64,000 nt of DNA from Cloeon dipterum (Eukaryota > Arthropoda > Insecta > Ephemeroptera > Baetidae): the NCBI RefSeq assembly GCF_949628265.1, contig NC_088787.1, forward strand, positions 35,142,844 through 35,206,843, written 5' to 3'. Position numbers and translations under genes: made by a program. Positions 37,801 to 52,800 of the stretch are shown here, in pieces; positions within the stretch are counted from its first letter, which is position 1, and each line of letters opens with the position of its first letter. Below the pieces are notes generated by a model. That model saw only the letters and a list, made by a program, of their open reading frames with translations, was not told the origin of the DNA and ran no database searches.

Positions 37801-40800
37801 TTTTTCCGATCAAAAAGTGCAGCGCGACTTGCGAACTTTTTTTTCCCGCCAAAACAATATGAACGTTTATGTGAGAACTGCGCATGCGTTAGAGCTGGTT
37901 TGAGCACTTATAGAGACACCGCCTGTACGTATGACTTCTTTGGCAGTTCCAGCCAGCTCTCATGCATGCACATGCGCACACTTCTCGCAAATACTTTTAT
38001 ATTGTTTTGGCGAAAAAAAAATCCGCACTTCGCGCTGGACTTTTTAGTTGGAAAAACATCCACTTTAACTAATTCGACCCTCAGGAATCGATTGGTGTGC
38101 TCAGAAACTTCGTTAAAGTCGGTCTTTAAAAACGACACCGAAAATTTCGGTTTCCTAGGACCGAATTTTTCTGACTGGTGGTGAATTGTAAGCCAACGCA
38201 AGCCTTAGGTGTGAATAATTCATAAATTTGGCGGTTGTGTCGTGTCCACGGTTGTAATAATTACAAGTGCTGGCTCGAGGGCGGAAAAGGGTTGATGCGT
38301 GTTCGCACGACAATAAAATGTGCTGCAAATTAGGCCAATTTGTCACATTTCCGCGAGTCAAACGGCGCGAGGGGGTGGATGGGGGAGGGAGAGAAATTCG
38401 AGCCGCCGCCGGCGGCGGCGGCGACGGCGGAACACAACGCGTAATTCGCGTGTATTGTGCGCGAGTGTAATTACGAAACACATTGCCGGCCGTAAATTGC
38501 AGCTGCTGCAGCGCTGGCTGGCTGGCTGCTGGCTCCTCCGGCCGCCCCCGCTTTATTTATCATCCGTCCCGCGCGCTACATAATTATTATTGCTTCTCGT
38601 TCTCGGCGCCCGCCGCCGCCGCGACACTCCACTCGCTCTCGCATTTAATTAAACATTCTGTCGAGACCATAATTCGCGGCTTTAGTCTTTAGTGATGCTC
38701 TAAGTGGTTTTTAATCTTATAAGAATTAATTTGTTTTTAAATTTAGAGCTGAAATACGTGAATTTTGTTATAATTTTAATTATTTTAATGGACAATTGGT
38801 TTCCCTAATTAAAAAATGTAATTTTCTTTAATTAAAATACAAATTCTCCTCTTTGGTTTGATTGCAGCAGGTATGTATAGTCACAATTAACATCGTTAGG
38901 TCGTTGAAAAAATTTGGGAATTTTTTAAATTATATTTAAACTCATTTTAACAAACGGAAAAACACGTCTACGCTGGATTCCCTCTTAAATGTGATCTTTA
39001 GAGGGGCGTAACTCGCCCTTATTCCAAAAGGAGCGGGCTTGTTAATGGGAAATTATCTCTAAAAGATTGAAAAAGGGGCGTGGCAGGTGCCAAAATCCGC
39101 GGGAAATGGGAAAACCAATCCTCTTTACTTAGATTTTCCCTAAATTTCGGAACTATCGGAACAAAAAAATGCTTAAAATAATAAAAAATCACCGGGAGCC
39201 GGATTCACGCGACGCGTCTGGTAGAGTACGGCGGGAGATTTGAATGTTTTTGTTGTTATTCCTTTACGAACAGCTGATTATCCCGGTAATTGGCGAATCG
39301 ACCGTTAGATGGCACATCTCAGGCCCATGGAAATGTAACAATATTCGCGGGAATGAAATTATTTGCTCAGCACGCCTCTTTTTTAACGATCCTGATTGGC
39401 CGATGGATTGACCTCCATATTATTTCGACGCCATTTTGACTTCTGACCGGCTAAGAACCAACAAAAGATCGACACCCGGAACCTGGTGGCCGTTTAAATT
39501 AGAAATTCTTCATAATGACTTGAAAAAGGGGCGTGGCAAGAGCCAAAATCCGAGATTTCCCCTGAAAATCAAAACAGAAAAAGCTTAAAATTATTGATTT
39601 TTTTAATAAGTTCCTGAGTTAAAGGTTTTGAAATGTAACCTTTTTTTTGGTTAATTCTTACACTCAAATGTACGTTCAAAGTTCGAAAAAATTAAATTCA
39701 AAATAGAAGAGGCACTTGATTTGTTCTTGAGAAAATTCAGAAAGTAAAGTGCAAAGTGTGAACATTTATTTAAATAACAGGGGTTGTAAAATTGAATACC
39801 TTCGTTAGTGTTTTTCTTTATTTTCTTTGAATAAACTGAGCATAATTTTATCTGGAGTTTAAAAATAAAATAAAAAATTCAGAATTTCTACAAAAATTCA
39901 ACTCACAATTCCACAAAAAATATATTCATCGTCTTTTAACAAAAATTTAAATATATTTTATATTTCCCATTCAGTTATTACATCTCTATTCTTCCCATCC
40001 TGTATATTTCACCTTCCTTCATGAGAAATTCAGAAGCCCAAGTAGTGCAAATGGAGCGAAAATCGAGTTTTAAACGCAGTAGTTTGAGAGGGTGTCGGCC
40101 GGTCGGCCGGCACGGACGCAAAGTTTGGCCTTTAATATATATACGAAAGCGAGTCAATTGCCTGCTGGCCTCGGTCCTCTCGCTCGCTCTCTCTCTCTCC
40201 GCCCGGCTCTTTGGTCTTGCGTTCGGCACTACTTGTCGGCCGCGCGAATTTACATGTACATTTGCAATGCGGCCGAGTCGCGCACACACACGTGCATACA
40301 TTTGGCCCCGATTAATTCTCTTTGAAGCTCGCAAGCTTGAGGCACCTGCGCCAGAATATTTAATCCGTGTTTGGTTCGGAGGAATTAATACGAAAATCGT
40401 GTTTAAAAACTATGAATTAATTAAATATGGCATTTTAAGACTGATACAGGTTTTAAAAATGTATCTATTTAAAATATTTAAACATAATCAAGAGGCTTGC
40501 GCCCCTTGGGCCCATCGGTAAATTGTCCGTCGAGGCCGAAATTGACCAAAAAATATGTGTAAAACCACAAAGAACGATCTCAGGTTGCACGACCTGAGGA
40601 AGGTTGGTGATAGGCCAGGATAAAAAAATCGTTGCCGAGTGTTGTAATGTGCTCGAAATTACTGAAAAAGCATTAAAAACTGACATCGGGGCGGATCTCA
40701 GGTCGAGGTACCCTGAAATAGGTTGTTTGAGCACCGCACGTCAAAGCCTTTCCTGAGACCTGTCTATTGAGGCATTGAGGGGTCGTGGTCTTCGATCGGA

Positions 40801-43800
40801 CGAGCGGTCGAATTTAAATAAAAATATAACCATTTTCGCATTTTCACCTTACTCGTTGGGCGAAGAGAAAAAAATCGAAATAAATTCATTTTAATTTTTC
40901 TATGGGCGCAAAAAATCTGAAAATCGGTTTCCAGACCGGCATTTAGCCTGCGCATGCGATAAAGTCGTATAAAATCCATTATATGGGCCCCGTTCGGAAA
41001 AAAATCAATTTTCTATGTTGTCCTTATGGAGAATGTGCAAAATTCACGTTTTTCTAACTTAAAAATCTATCTAGTCCTAGGATTTTGATCGGATCGGCTC
41101 GTATTTGGTCTCAAAATGATCCCAGATAGATTTTGCGTCCATTTACCGTGGGATTTGTCGAAATATTTTCCCAATCGCTGTAAATTAAGACGGACACACA
41201 TCTACAGGTTTTAACGAATGACCAAAATCAATCGATTCTCATTGCCAGCGGAATTATTTAAAAAAATGTTCAGATTTTTTTAAATATTAAATTTTTTAAT
41301 ATTTATTTACCATTCGTTTTGACTTGTTAGATGAAAAAAACATTATTTCTAAATTAAAAAATGTACTATCCTTTTTTTAAATAAGAATAGAAAACCCATC
41401 CAAATAAATATAGGTTAAAAGTTCAGAGCTGCTGTGACATGAAAATCCGACGAAATTTGCAAGTTTCCGGTGTTGAATACACGTTCTGTTGCGACGTTTT
41501 ACAAATAATTAACATGATGGTCAGCAGCTAATCCTCAGCGCTCGTTAATTATTCGCCGCCGCCACCGCCGCGCTGCAACCCGGGAAATCGCGTGCCATTT
41601 AGCATTAGCATTTCACCGGCCGCCACCGAAACAAACGTATTCTCTTCCGCCGGATCAACTGACGCTCATCTGCCGCGTCCGCCATGCAGCGAAAATAACA
41701 AAACGGGTGTCACGAACGCGGCCATCTTAAACTACACGGGCCGGAACCAATTTTTTTATTTAAAGACCGTGTTTTACGAAGTTTTTGAGCCCACCAATCG
41801 ATTCCTGAGGGTCGAATTAGGTAAAATTGATATTTTTTCCTACCAAAAAGTGCAGCGCGACTTGCGAACTTTTTTCCCGCCAAAACAATATGAACGTTTA
41901 TGTGAGAACTGCGCATGCGTCAGAGCTGGTTTGAGCACTTGCAGAGATTCCGCGTGTACGAATGACTTCTTTGTCAGATTCAGCCAGCTCTCACGCATTC
42001 GCAGCTCTTGCATAAACGTTCATACTGTTTTGGCGGGAAAAAAGTTCGCACGTAACGCTGCACTTTTTGGCCGGGAAAAACATCCATATTACCTAATTCG
42101 ACCCTCAGGAATCGATTGATGTGCTCAGAATCTTCACCAAAGACGTCTTTAAGGGCATTCAGACCATTTGGAGAGGTTAAGACGAGTATAAAATAAAGGC
42201 CTGCAATTTTTGTAATTCTGATGCTTCAAAGTCCAAATTTGCAGAGAAAAATTGTTAAATTCATTTTCTTTAAATTTTTTAGCGTAATTTGTTAAAAACA
42301 ACAGCGATCATTGTTTTAAAATTAAAAAAATAATGAACACTTCATTTTTTAATTTTTGAAACATTCTTACTATTTTTAAAAATTGTAATCAGTATGTTAA
42401 TTATATCGCCTTTCAATCGAAACAAAAGGGACCGTTCTTAGGAAACCAAAGTTTATTAACCCCTATTGTGCCTCTAATTAAGTTTAATATCATCAGCACT
42501 GGGGCTTTTCTCCGTGCTTTTGTTCCACTTAATAAGGGTCGAGATCCCGCTTCCGCGTTGTGAAAGCTTTCGAATGTATGTAATAAGCATCTTCCCGTTG
42601 GATTAGGGTCCGACACACACACACAACGGGGGGTTTCGTTCACTTTCAATTTCAATCGAATAATGCAAATTGGACTCACCGAGGAGGTAGTTTGGCGCGC
42701 CGAGCTCCTTCAAGTAGAGGAAGAGGAAGGACTCGATGTAGCCCCAGTAGTTGCCGAGCAGGAACAGGAAGAAGATGAAGATGGTGACGTGCGGCATCTT
42801 GAGGATGCGCCACACGTCGCGCAGCAGGTCGTCGTTCGGCACCTTGACGCCGATCGGCATCGCCATGATGGACACCGCCGCAGTCATCAGCAGGATGTCG
42901 TGCGCGTAGAACGCCGCTGAGTAGTCCGTGTAGCCTGTGAAAGCAAATGTGATATTATTTTCTGGTTATTCTTTGGCGTGAAATTACACTGTAAATACTT
43001 TTTATCAAAATGGATTTAATTTAAATGTAAATATATGATTGTGAAAACGGTATTATTTTTTAAAATCATTGTTCTGCTGTGCTTTTTTAAATAATAAGAA
43101 GTACATGATTTTCATAAAAATGTATTTGATCAAGAAATTAACCAAATATCAGGATTTTTAATATAAAAGACCGTCTTTGACGAAGTTTCTGGGCACACCA
43201 ATCGATTCCTGAGGGTCGAATTAGGTAAAGTAGATATTTTTTCCGAGCAAAAAGTCCAGTGCGACGTGCGAACTTTTTTCCCGCCAAAACAATATGAACG
43301 TATTTGCGAGAAAGTGCGCATGCGTGGGAGCTGGCTGGATCTGACAAAGAAGTCATTCGTACAGGTGGTCTCTCAGCAAATGCTCAAACCAGCTTTGACG
43401 CATGCGCAGTTCTCGTATATTGGTTCATATTGTTTTGGCGGGAAAAAAGTTCAAACGTCACGCTGGACTTTTTGGTCAGAAAAAATATTCAGTTTACCTA
43501 ATTGGACCCTGAAGAATCGATTGGTGTGCTCGGAAACTTCGTCAAAGATGGTGTTAAAGTAAAAAAATCATAATTTTTTGTTCAAATATTAATTTACTCT
43601 TAATATTTTTTTTAGTTTTTGTTTTTAAATTTTTTTATGTTGTTTAGGCTATAAGTTCATTAAAAGAGGACCATATGAGTCTAACGGTTTGCAATATTAG
43701 CAATACTGACAGTTAAAAGCTGAATTTTAGTGGTGAATAATTTAAAAAAAAAATTGAAAAATTCGGAATTTTCAAATTTCAAAGTGGAATTTCTCGAACA

Positions 43801-46800
43801 CAGGAGCCGTGAAATTTTCAGACACGTTTAAAAGTGCCTCGAGACTGCTTTTGAGGGGTTATTCAATTTTCAAAAATACGAAAAACACCTAAAATTACTA
43901 TTAAATGACCTGGTTTGACCTTTGACCTTAATCAACAACCTCAAATCAGGTAATAATTCGATTGGGCTTGACGAGAAGTATCCAACGCACATAAAATTTT
44001 TAAATTTCGACCACCGGGAGATGATAGATTGATTTTTAAAAAATGGAATAGAGGAAAATTTTAAATTAAATGAAATCATTTTATTCTAATTAAATTACTG
44101 ACCGACTTGTCGGCTGTTGTAGTCGATGAGGAAGCCGGTGATGGGCGAGAAGATGGCCATGCCGATGGTGGAGAAGATGCGTTCGCGGCCGAACTCGCCG
44201 CCGTACTTCTTGATCATGGTCAGGGCGATCGGGTCGATCATGGTCACGCCGGCGTTCATGCACGCGTTGCCCAGGAAGCGCAGCACGAAGTACAGGTAAA
44301 AGGTGCTGTCGTCGCTTTCCTTGTACTGCGATGGACACTTTTCAGGTCCCCCAGCCCTGAGAGAGAAAATGCATATTTTTTTAAAATTAAATCAAGAATT
44401 TTAAAAATATGTATTTCATTTTTCTGGAGAAAAAATGTGCAATGATTTTTATTATTTCCACCCATTTACAAATTTATTTTTCTCAGGTCATATTTTTATT
44501 CCTTATAGTTTCAGCTTTATTTTTAACTATATTTTTAGTAAACATTTTTCCAGTGGAAGAGGGCAAGATCGATTCCTTTTGAATAAAACCGATTTGCGGC
44601 GGATAAAATTGGACGGGTGAGTGCTCCAAGATTAAGCCGGGGTGGACCCTAGTTAAAAATTTAGCAGCAGCTAGGCTGGGTCCCCTGAGGTCCAAATGTG
44701 CGGCCGGAAAAAGCCAGAGCTGGAGCAGCTTTGAGTTTTCTTCGGGCGTCGGCCGGCCTTAAATATTCATCAGCAGGGGTGGGGTTACATATTGATTTCG
44801 CCTGCTTTGTTCAAATATTCACAGCACCCACCAGAACAATATAGACACACCATGCAAATTTGCAATTCTTACGGCCGGAATTTCCAGCAAAAGCGCGGGA
44901 AATTTGAAGAGGGGGAAATCGGAAATACGATTTAAATTGAATAAACGTTTACAGAGAGGTTTTTTCAGATGTTGTTTGGTTATAAAAAAACTAATTTGAT
45001 AAGTGGACACCAAATGCGCATGCGTTAAAAGCGGATAAGTCTACTGCGCATGCGCAAGAGGCATAAAAAACTCATCTCTTCGCATATTTACATGCATATG
45101 AAGATTTTTCAAATTAAAATACGTGACTAATGAATTCTATAATGGTAAAATAATCATTATTTGTATCGAAAATAGAAATTTTAACCACTGCGCATGCGTA
45201 GAAAGGCATGATTGCTACTGCGCAGCTATTACTTGACATAAATCAGGCGCATAAGCAATCCCACATGCAGAAGGGTGTAAAATATAGCAAATATATGCTT
45301 GAAGACAGCCGGGATCGTATTAGATCAACTGCGCATGCGCAATTGTCATCAAAATCTACTGCGCAGCACATAAGTAAATAAAAATGTCAATATAAAATGC
45401 ATGCGCAATGAATTGCAATAGTTCGCACACATGCGCAGTAGAGTCTGTATTGTTAAGTGGATCACATTGATCATTATTTGAAGCACTGCAAATGCGCAAT
45501 GATCATGCGCACTGCAATATTAACGATTAATGCACATGCGCAGAATAAATTCAGATCTTTAAGGCTCTTGACACGCATTCAAACTGCGCAAACTGAATAA
45601 CAAACCTGAAGGAGCATCGCTGTAGGGGGCAGACGGTGGCCATGCGCCTGATGGCAGGTCCGCTCAGGTTGGAGGCGAGGGCAACACCGCCACAGCGCAG
45701 GTCCTCCTCCTCTAGCGCTGTGACGTTGACGCCGGCCGACCAGAGGACGCGGTCGCTGAAGCGCGCGCGGAACATCTCAAGGGTACGGTTGCTCTGCGCC
45801 TCCACCTCGATGCCCATGTTCTCGGTAGGGTCGGCCAGGTCAGGGTGCATGTCGAGCAGGAAGTGGAAGTCGTCGTTGTTCACCTCGCCGCTGTTGATCG
45901 TGTCGTTGATGGCCAGCATCATCAGCAGAGGGTCCTCCGTCGCGTTCGTCCACTCGGAACTGTCGTTGAATGGTTGCTGAGGAAAGAAAAATGGCGTCCT
46001 TTAGCGCACTATACATTTGAGAAGGATTTACAGCAAAAAAACGCGAGTTTGACAAGTGAAAATGTTAAACGGTAGATTTGCAATGCCTTTTTCCAATTAA
46101 ACAGCTCAAGGAAAAAAATAAAAAATGGCGGCTTTTAGCGCAAGCCTTGATTTTTGGATTTTTGTCAGTTATTTGGATCTTTTTAAGCAACAATTACAAA
46201 ATTTAGGATAGTTTCAAGTTAAAATTAATTAAAACTCCCAAAAAAATAAGTAATAAAATGGCGGATGTTCATGACTCCTTTAAGAATACTACATCCAACA
46301 TGGCGGCTTACGGAGTGGTGTGAGGCAGACATGAGCAGCTCGCAGTGGCTGAAGCAGCGTTCGAGCACGACCTCGAGCTCCTCCTCGTCGGGACACTCCC
46401 TGCTTGGACAGGGACTCCACCAGACCTCCATGATGCCGGTGGCCGGATGGCGGGCGATGTACGCGGGCGGCACCTCGCCAGGGGTCTCTGTTGGCGGGAT
46501 CAGCAGCAGCGAGTGGTGGAAGGCAGCGTTGAGGATGAATGCCAGCACCACCACCGGCTTGTACTGTCCGAATTTGTCCACCAGAAAGCCTTAAATCATA
46601 AAAGTAGAAAAAAACGTTAATTTTCTTGGAAAACCGGTTATTTTGAGTGATAATTCTTGAAATTCATCGTAGCTTTTATGGCTGATTTTATGCAGCTTAT
46701 TTGTCAAATGAATCAGTATGTGAATCCTCCATTGTAGAGTATAGCCCCTTGGTTATAATTTTTAACGGTTTTTGTAAAAATTCTTTGATCAATTTAAATA

Positions 46801-49800
46801 TTTTCCTTTGTCCTTTGAGGCCGTAACACGGCAAGACGACAGATGATTGCATTAATTTTTAATAGATTACATCCATTTCACGTTGATTTCAGTTTTCATG
46901 CGTAGAATATCAAAAATAAAAATGGCGGGAAATTTGAAAAGAAGAAATTCGCAGCGTTTTATGCCGAGATTTGAGAAAACTGATCCATTTTAAGAATACA
47001 TAATTATCTGGAGCTAACCTGACGCAGTATATCGAGATTCCGCCTCTAAAAGTCCGGTAAATATCGAAAATATTGATCAAAATTCCGACTTTATGTTTAT
47101 CGTTAAAAGAATGTCTTCTTCGTCAACCAAAATGGCGGATTTGTTTTTAAAAACCCTCATCGTCATCCGCCATCTTTTAATTACGACTATAACACCCAAT
47201 TTTTCTCTCCTGTTTTGAAGCCCAGTTGGGCGTGTATGCGTCGAATCGATTTCCTTTCGAGCCGCGTGTCAAATCGGTTCTTTTCCGCACTTGTCATCCA
47301 CGCGGGTTGGCGCGCACCTGAATGCTTTCGCCGAGAATTAAGAGAGGCGGACTGACGTGGAACAATAAGTGCTCGCGACTTTCGGAAAGGGCCCTTGATG
47401 ATGATTGTCACCTGCGCGCCAAATCCCAAATCCGCCGCAACACGCAGAGCAGAGCAGCGAGCGAGTTTCCGCCGTTCCGCCATCTCTGCTCATCCGATTA
47501 TTGCCGATTTCCGGAGGTTAGATTGGCCCTGCGCCGCGCGTTTTGATCATTTGCATGTCAAAAGAAGTCTTAATGAGATTCCGCAGCGCTCTCTTTATTA
47601 AATTCTAATTAAACGACGAGCCGCAGCCGCTGTATTTTCGCTTCTCCCTCCCTTTTCCGCCAGGGACGGGGTCGACGGCCGGTTTTTCCGCAGCCGGCTC
47701 CTCACAACAGACGTGCCGGTTGCATACCAACAGTCGAAGAAATTTAAACACTGTGGTCGGCTAACGAAAATTTATTAAAAGTATTAAAATTTATTTTCCG
47801 GAAAATACGACTCGTATATTTGCCGAAAAATATTAAGAATGATTTTATGGAACAAAAATTATTTCCAGTGATACTGACACATTCAAATTGAAATTTTAAA
47901 AATGTATCATATCTGAAAATTCTATACAAAAAGTTTAGAATGGGTTTCGTCAACTTGTTTCTTTACAAAATAATTTTTAAAGTAAAAAAAATTGCGTTCC
48001 CGCTTTTTTATGAAAGTTGGAACGTTTCAAATTTCAAAACCCTTCTTTTTGCTCGGTTTTGTTCACGTAAATATTCATCAAATTCAAACCATTTTCAAAT
48101 ATCTTTTTATTCGTGTTGAAGCAGCTTTTATCAATTAATAAATACTATTTACTGCGAGGAAATACGCAAGAGATCTTAGAGGGGAAAAGGACTATGTTTG
48201 TATTAGTGATTAGCGAGAGGCAAAGTTCGGTTTTCACCATCACTCGCCTTCCCGCTCCAAAAATTATTGAAAATGCAATTTAGTATAGACTTATTCTGGA
48301 AGCTTCATTCTTCAAACAATTCAATGCGCAACAACAGACCCAATGAAAAGAGCTTGCAGCGATGTGTGTCACAGATGTTCACCCAAAGTTATGGCTTTTT
48401 AATTTAGCTTTCCTCGAATAATATGAAAATCACCAAATTTACCAGTTAAAATATTGGATTTGAAATTTACAAACCGAATTTCAGCCTAAACAGTCATCTT
48501 TTCATTAATTTCGTTTAGTTTGTAGCTTTGGCGAGTCACAAAAATGAGAAGCGACATCTCTTTGTGAGCGAAACTAATTCCGCTCTGGAGCAAAACTGCT
48601 GGCACACTTACATATTCCCTCCTCTTTCGAATATCCAGAAGAGACTGCTTTCATCTCTACAAGGTACTTCAAAAATAATGAAAACAAAACATTAATTTAA
48701 TTTGCATAATTAAATATCGCCATAATTATTAATTTTAGATGATTCCACTAGGATCAAATTTTCATATTATTTGCTTTTTTCGATATATTGTTTAACTCAT
48801 ATTTTCGAGGATAAACAAGCTCTTTCTTGTAACAAGGAGTTTAGACAATTTTTTAGCTTTTTCCAAATTTATTAATGTGATAAGTGATTTTTTTTTAAAT
48901 TTTTATCCACTATATCTCAGGTTCTAATTGTCAGAAATGTAAAAACTGAACATCGTTCAACTCTTCTCAACCTCCCCTAGACAGCCAAAGGATGTTGAGG
49001 GTGATCAACCCTCATCTCCCTTCCACCCCGTGCAGTGAAGTATCGAGAAAAATCACGTCGCAATGCACTTTCAGCAAATTTATTCACTGATAAAAACCTT
49101 TTAAAATGAAAACAATCAACCCCTAATTCCATCGGCTATCTAGGGGAGGTTCAGACGAGTCGAACAGTCTGCAGTTTTTGCAATTATCGTTACTCAAAAC
49201 CCGAGATTTGGCGCCAAAAATTTTGGCTTAAATCGAAAATTTTAATTTTTTGACAATTTTGCCAAGGCCTAATATTGGATTTTAACTGTCACAATTGCAA
49301 AAACTGCACACCATTCGACTCGTCTCGACCTCCCCTAGATAGCAAAAGGGTTTTGAGGGTGATCAACCCTCATCCCCCTTCCACCTTATGTGTTGAAGTA
49401 ATGAGAAAAATCGCGTCGTCGTGCATTTTCAGAAATTTATTAACTGATCAAATAAATAAAAACCACCCCAAATTCCATTGGCCGTCTAGGAGAGGTTTAA
49501 GACGAGTCGAATGGGGTGCAGTTTCTACAATTCTGACTGTTCAAACTCGAGATTTGGCGATGACGATTGTGGCAAAAATCGGAAATTGTGTTTTTTGCCT
49601 ATATTGTCAACGCCAAATCTCGAGTTCTTACTTTTAGAATTGTAAAATCTGATCACCATTTGACTTATCTTAACCTCCCCTAGACAGCCAAATTGTTTTG
49701 AGGGTGATTAACCCTCATCCCTTTCCACCCCATGCACTGTATTCACGATTAAAAACGCTCCAGAATTTACATTGAATTTTTTTAAGGAAAATAAAGGCCA

Positions 49801-52800
49801 ACGATTGGGGTTTTTGGGGTACGCGACCACCCCCAAAACCCATCAGCTATCTAGGGATGGTTGAGATGAGTCGAACGGTGGGTAATTTTCGGAATTCTGC
49901 TCGCTCAAACCAGAGATTTGGTGATGGAAATGTAGGCAAAAATCTAAGGTTATAATTTTTGGTGATTAATTTTTGTAATAAATTAGTTGATTTCAAGTAT
50001 TTTATTTAAAATGTAACGCGCACACTCCATTAAAATTTCTATATTTATCGAATTTGGGAATTTTTAACAGTTAAAAATTCACCCAATCGTTTTACATATT
50101 AAATTTATTTTATCCAAAAAATGAGAATGTTAAAAAAGGTGGGAGCAAGCCCTAACAAAGACGGTCTTTTCGCACAGGAAAAGCAACGTGATAAAAAGCG
50201 TCAGTCAGTGAGTTAGATAGGCGCCGTCGGCAGCGATCGAGAGCGGGTTATCCGGGGCTGACCGGCCGCGCGCCTCTATATTCGGGGTTGGGGGCGCGCG
50301 TCACTCGCGGCGCGGAAGCAGCAAAGGCGAAACAGACGGACGGGCAAACATCATCATTCACGATCGGCTCGTTAACTTTCTTGCTGCGAGCTCACCATCG
50401 ATCTGCCACGGAAGCGCACCGGCACACAGAAACCATGTTTTAGACGGTTAAATTTAATTATTTAAGATAAACGATGGCAAAATCGTTTAAAACACACATC
50501 CAGATTAGGTGCTAAGGATCATGTACAGGTAAAAAAATCAATAGGCAGCGCTGTAAATTTTGGAGAAAATCTGCCTCAAAGTTAGCATTGTTTTAAACGG
50601 AGAATTCTTAAAGGAATTTTGCACTCGCGATTTTCATTAAAATTCCGTATTTTCCCAAAGAAAGACTTGCACTGTCAGATAGATCTCGATCAGAGGATTC
50701 CAAATCAAGTGAGAAAACATGGTCTAGCGCTGGAAATTTCGGAGAAAACTGGCAAAAACCATCTGATTGGGCAAAAGAAGGGGGCGTGGCACGCACTCTT
50801 TCCGCTCTCGCGTTGCTACTTTCACTTAATTATCATTTTAATTACGATTTCATAAGCGGAAAAGTTTGAAATTTTCGCAAATGCTAGACAGTGAATCTGT
50901 CGTTGTAAATAAATAAAAAATTTATTTGTGTTATGCGGATAGTCTCGGCGATAGCGATAAGGGGCCGAGTATACCTCTGTAAATCATCAAATATTGTTAA
51001 AATGAGATGATTCTTGAATAAATTAACTTAATTGTGGTTTTTTCCAAACATTTTTTAAGATTCTCTAACGGCAGATTGAAATATTCAGACAAATTTTGTG
51101 CAAAAATAGTAAATTTGAGAAAAATTTGCACAACGGAAAAAACTGGAAATTTATTCAGCTTTTTCAATTTAGCCGGTTTTTGAAGCTTCTATGAACGGCT
51201 GAATTTTAATGAGGCAAAACACACCCCTTTAAAAAATCTGCAATTTTTGAGAAAATAAAAAATTTATCTCAAATATAGACTCAAAGTAATCGTTTTCGTA
51301 ACATATTTCAGGGATAAATGGCTTGATAATATATTTCAAACATTTTTAATGGAAACGCCACGTGGACGATTGATCTAGGTGAAAGTTTTTTAATGCGAGG
51401 TAATGCGCAACAGATTTTGAGGCAGGGGAAGAGGGCTATGTTTTTATTAATGATGTGCGGAGGGCAGAGTTTAGTCCTTCTGTTTAACCATCACCCGCCC
51501 CCGCTCCAAAAATTTTTGAAATTAGGAAGGGTGTAAATATTGTGAAGCGACAAGTGCGCAGCAACAGACCCAGCGTAAAGAGTATGCAGCGATGTGTGTC
51601 GCAGATGTTCGCCAAAAAGTACGGCTTTTAAATTAAATTTCACTCTATAATTTTTAAAATTTCCAAAATTAGCAGCAAAACCTTTAAATATGCAACTTTT
51701 AACCCGAATTTAAGCCTAAACTGTCCTCCATATAGTAATTTCGTTTAGTTTGTAACTTTGGAGGGTAAAAAAATGAGAAGCGACATCTATTTGTGAGCGG
51801 AAGAATTCTAGGAGGAAGATTTTCACCGTGTATTCGCTCCCCTTTCCAGTTTTCTACTTTTACAAAACAGTTTCGTTTACTTTTAAATTATATTAACAAT
51901 TTTAATCTTTTTAATTTGATTATTTATTTAGTTCAACTAGTTATTTTTTTCTTTACTAAGCTGGATTGATTAATCTGTAAAAGTAGCTGATTTTTTCTCC
52001 TGAAATTGTTCGCACAACCAGCCGCATGTTCCAAAGCTCCAAAATGGCCCTTAGAGGTTTCAACCTCCCCCCCCCTCAATGTTTGAAAAAAGTCGCGATT
52101 TTTGACAGTGAAAAACATCGCCCCGCAGATTCAATGCTAAAACTCCAATCAAAATGCGTCCAACTCGTCTCAATTGAGTACTTTTTTGATGGGCATCCTC
52201 GAGGTCACAGGTCAAAATCATTTCCGGTGAAACCGTCTCGTTCAAATGGAAATTTTAAAAATATCTCGTGTCTGAAATTGGGATTAGGCCACCTGAGTTG
52301 CAAAAATATCAAAAATATTAGCATAAATAAAATGGGTTTCATCATCAGAGTTTGATTTTGAAATTAATTTTTGAACGAAAGTGTTATTTTTGCCTCAAAT
52401 TCAAATTTGAATCCCTCTTCTCTTTGCTCGGTTTCGGATTATTATCTCGCAAAAACATTAATAAAATAGTAAAATTATTGTCATTACTTTTGTCCATGTT
52501 GAAGCATTATTTCTAACAAAGAAATTAGTAAATAACTGCGAGAAATTACTCATGATATTTGGATTCAGGGGAAGAGGGCTATGTTTATATTAATGATGTG
52601 CGGAGGGCAGAGCTCGGTTTCACCATCACTCGCCCTCATGTTCCAAAAATTGTCGATATTGCTATTATTTTACACTCTCAGACAAGAACCGTATTTAAAA
52701 GTAAACTTTATTGCGCAACAACAGACCCAAGGAAAAGAGCTGGCAGCAATGTATGTCGCAGATGTCCACCCAAAAGTCCGGCTTTTAAATTAAACTTCCC

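Noticed and set aside
37795..38184. Open frames reading FFPPKQYERLCENCACVRAG (also near 35191, 41592, 43266, 62048)
   Set aside because: They are translations of the foldback-A arms and appear in both strands of the same repeat; not genes.
40021..40521. 166-codon plus-strand frame
   Set aside because: Covers a GC-rich, pyrimidine-rich intronic patch; no domain, and open frames on the other strand as well.
45010..45590. Possible CRISPR or satellite array
   Set aside because: Motifs are short, palindromic, irregularly spaced and of mixed orientation, in a eukaryotic intron.
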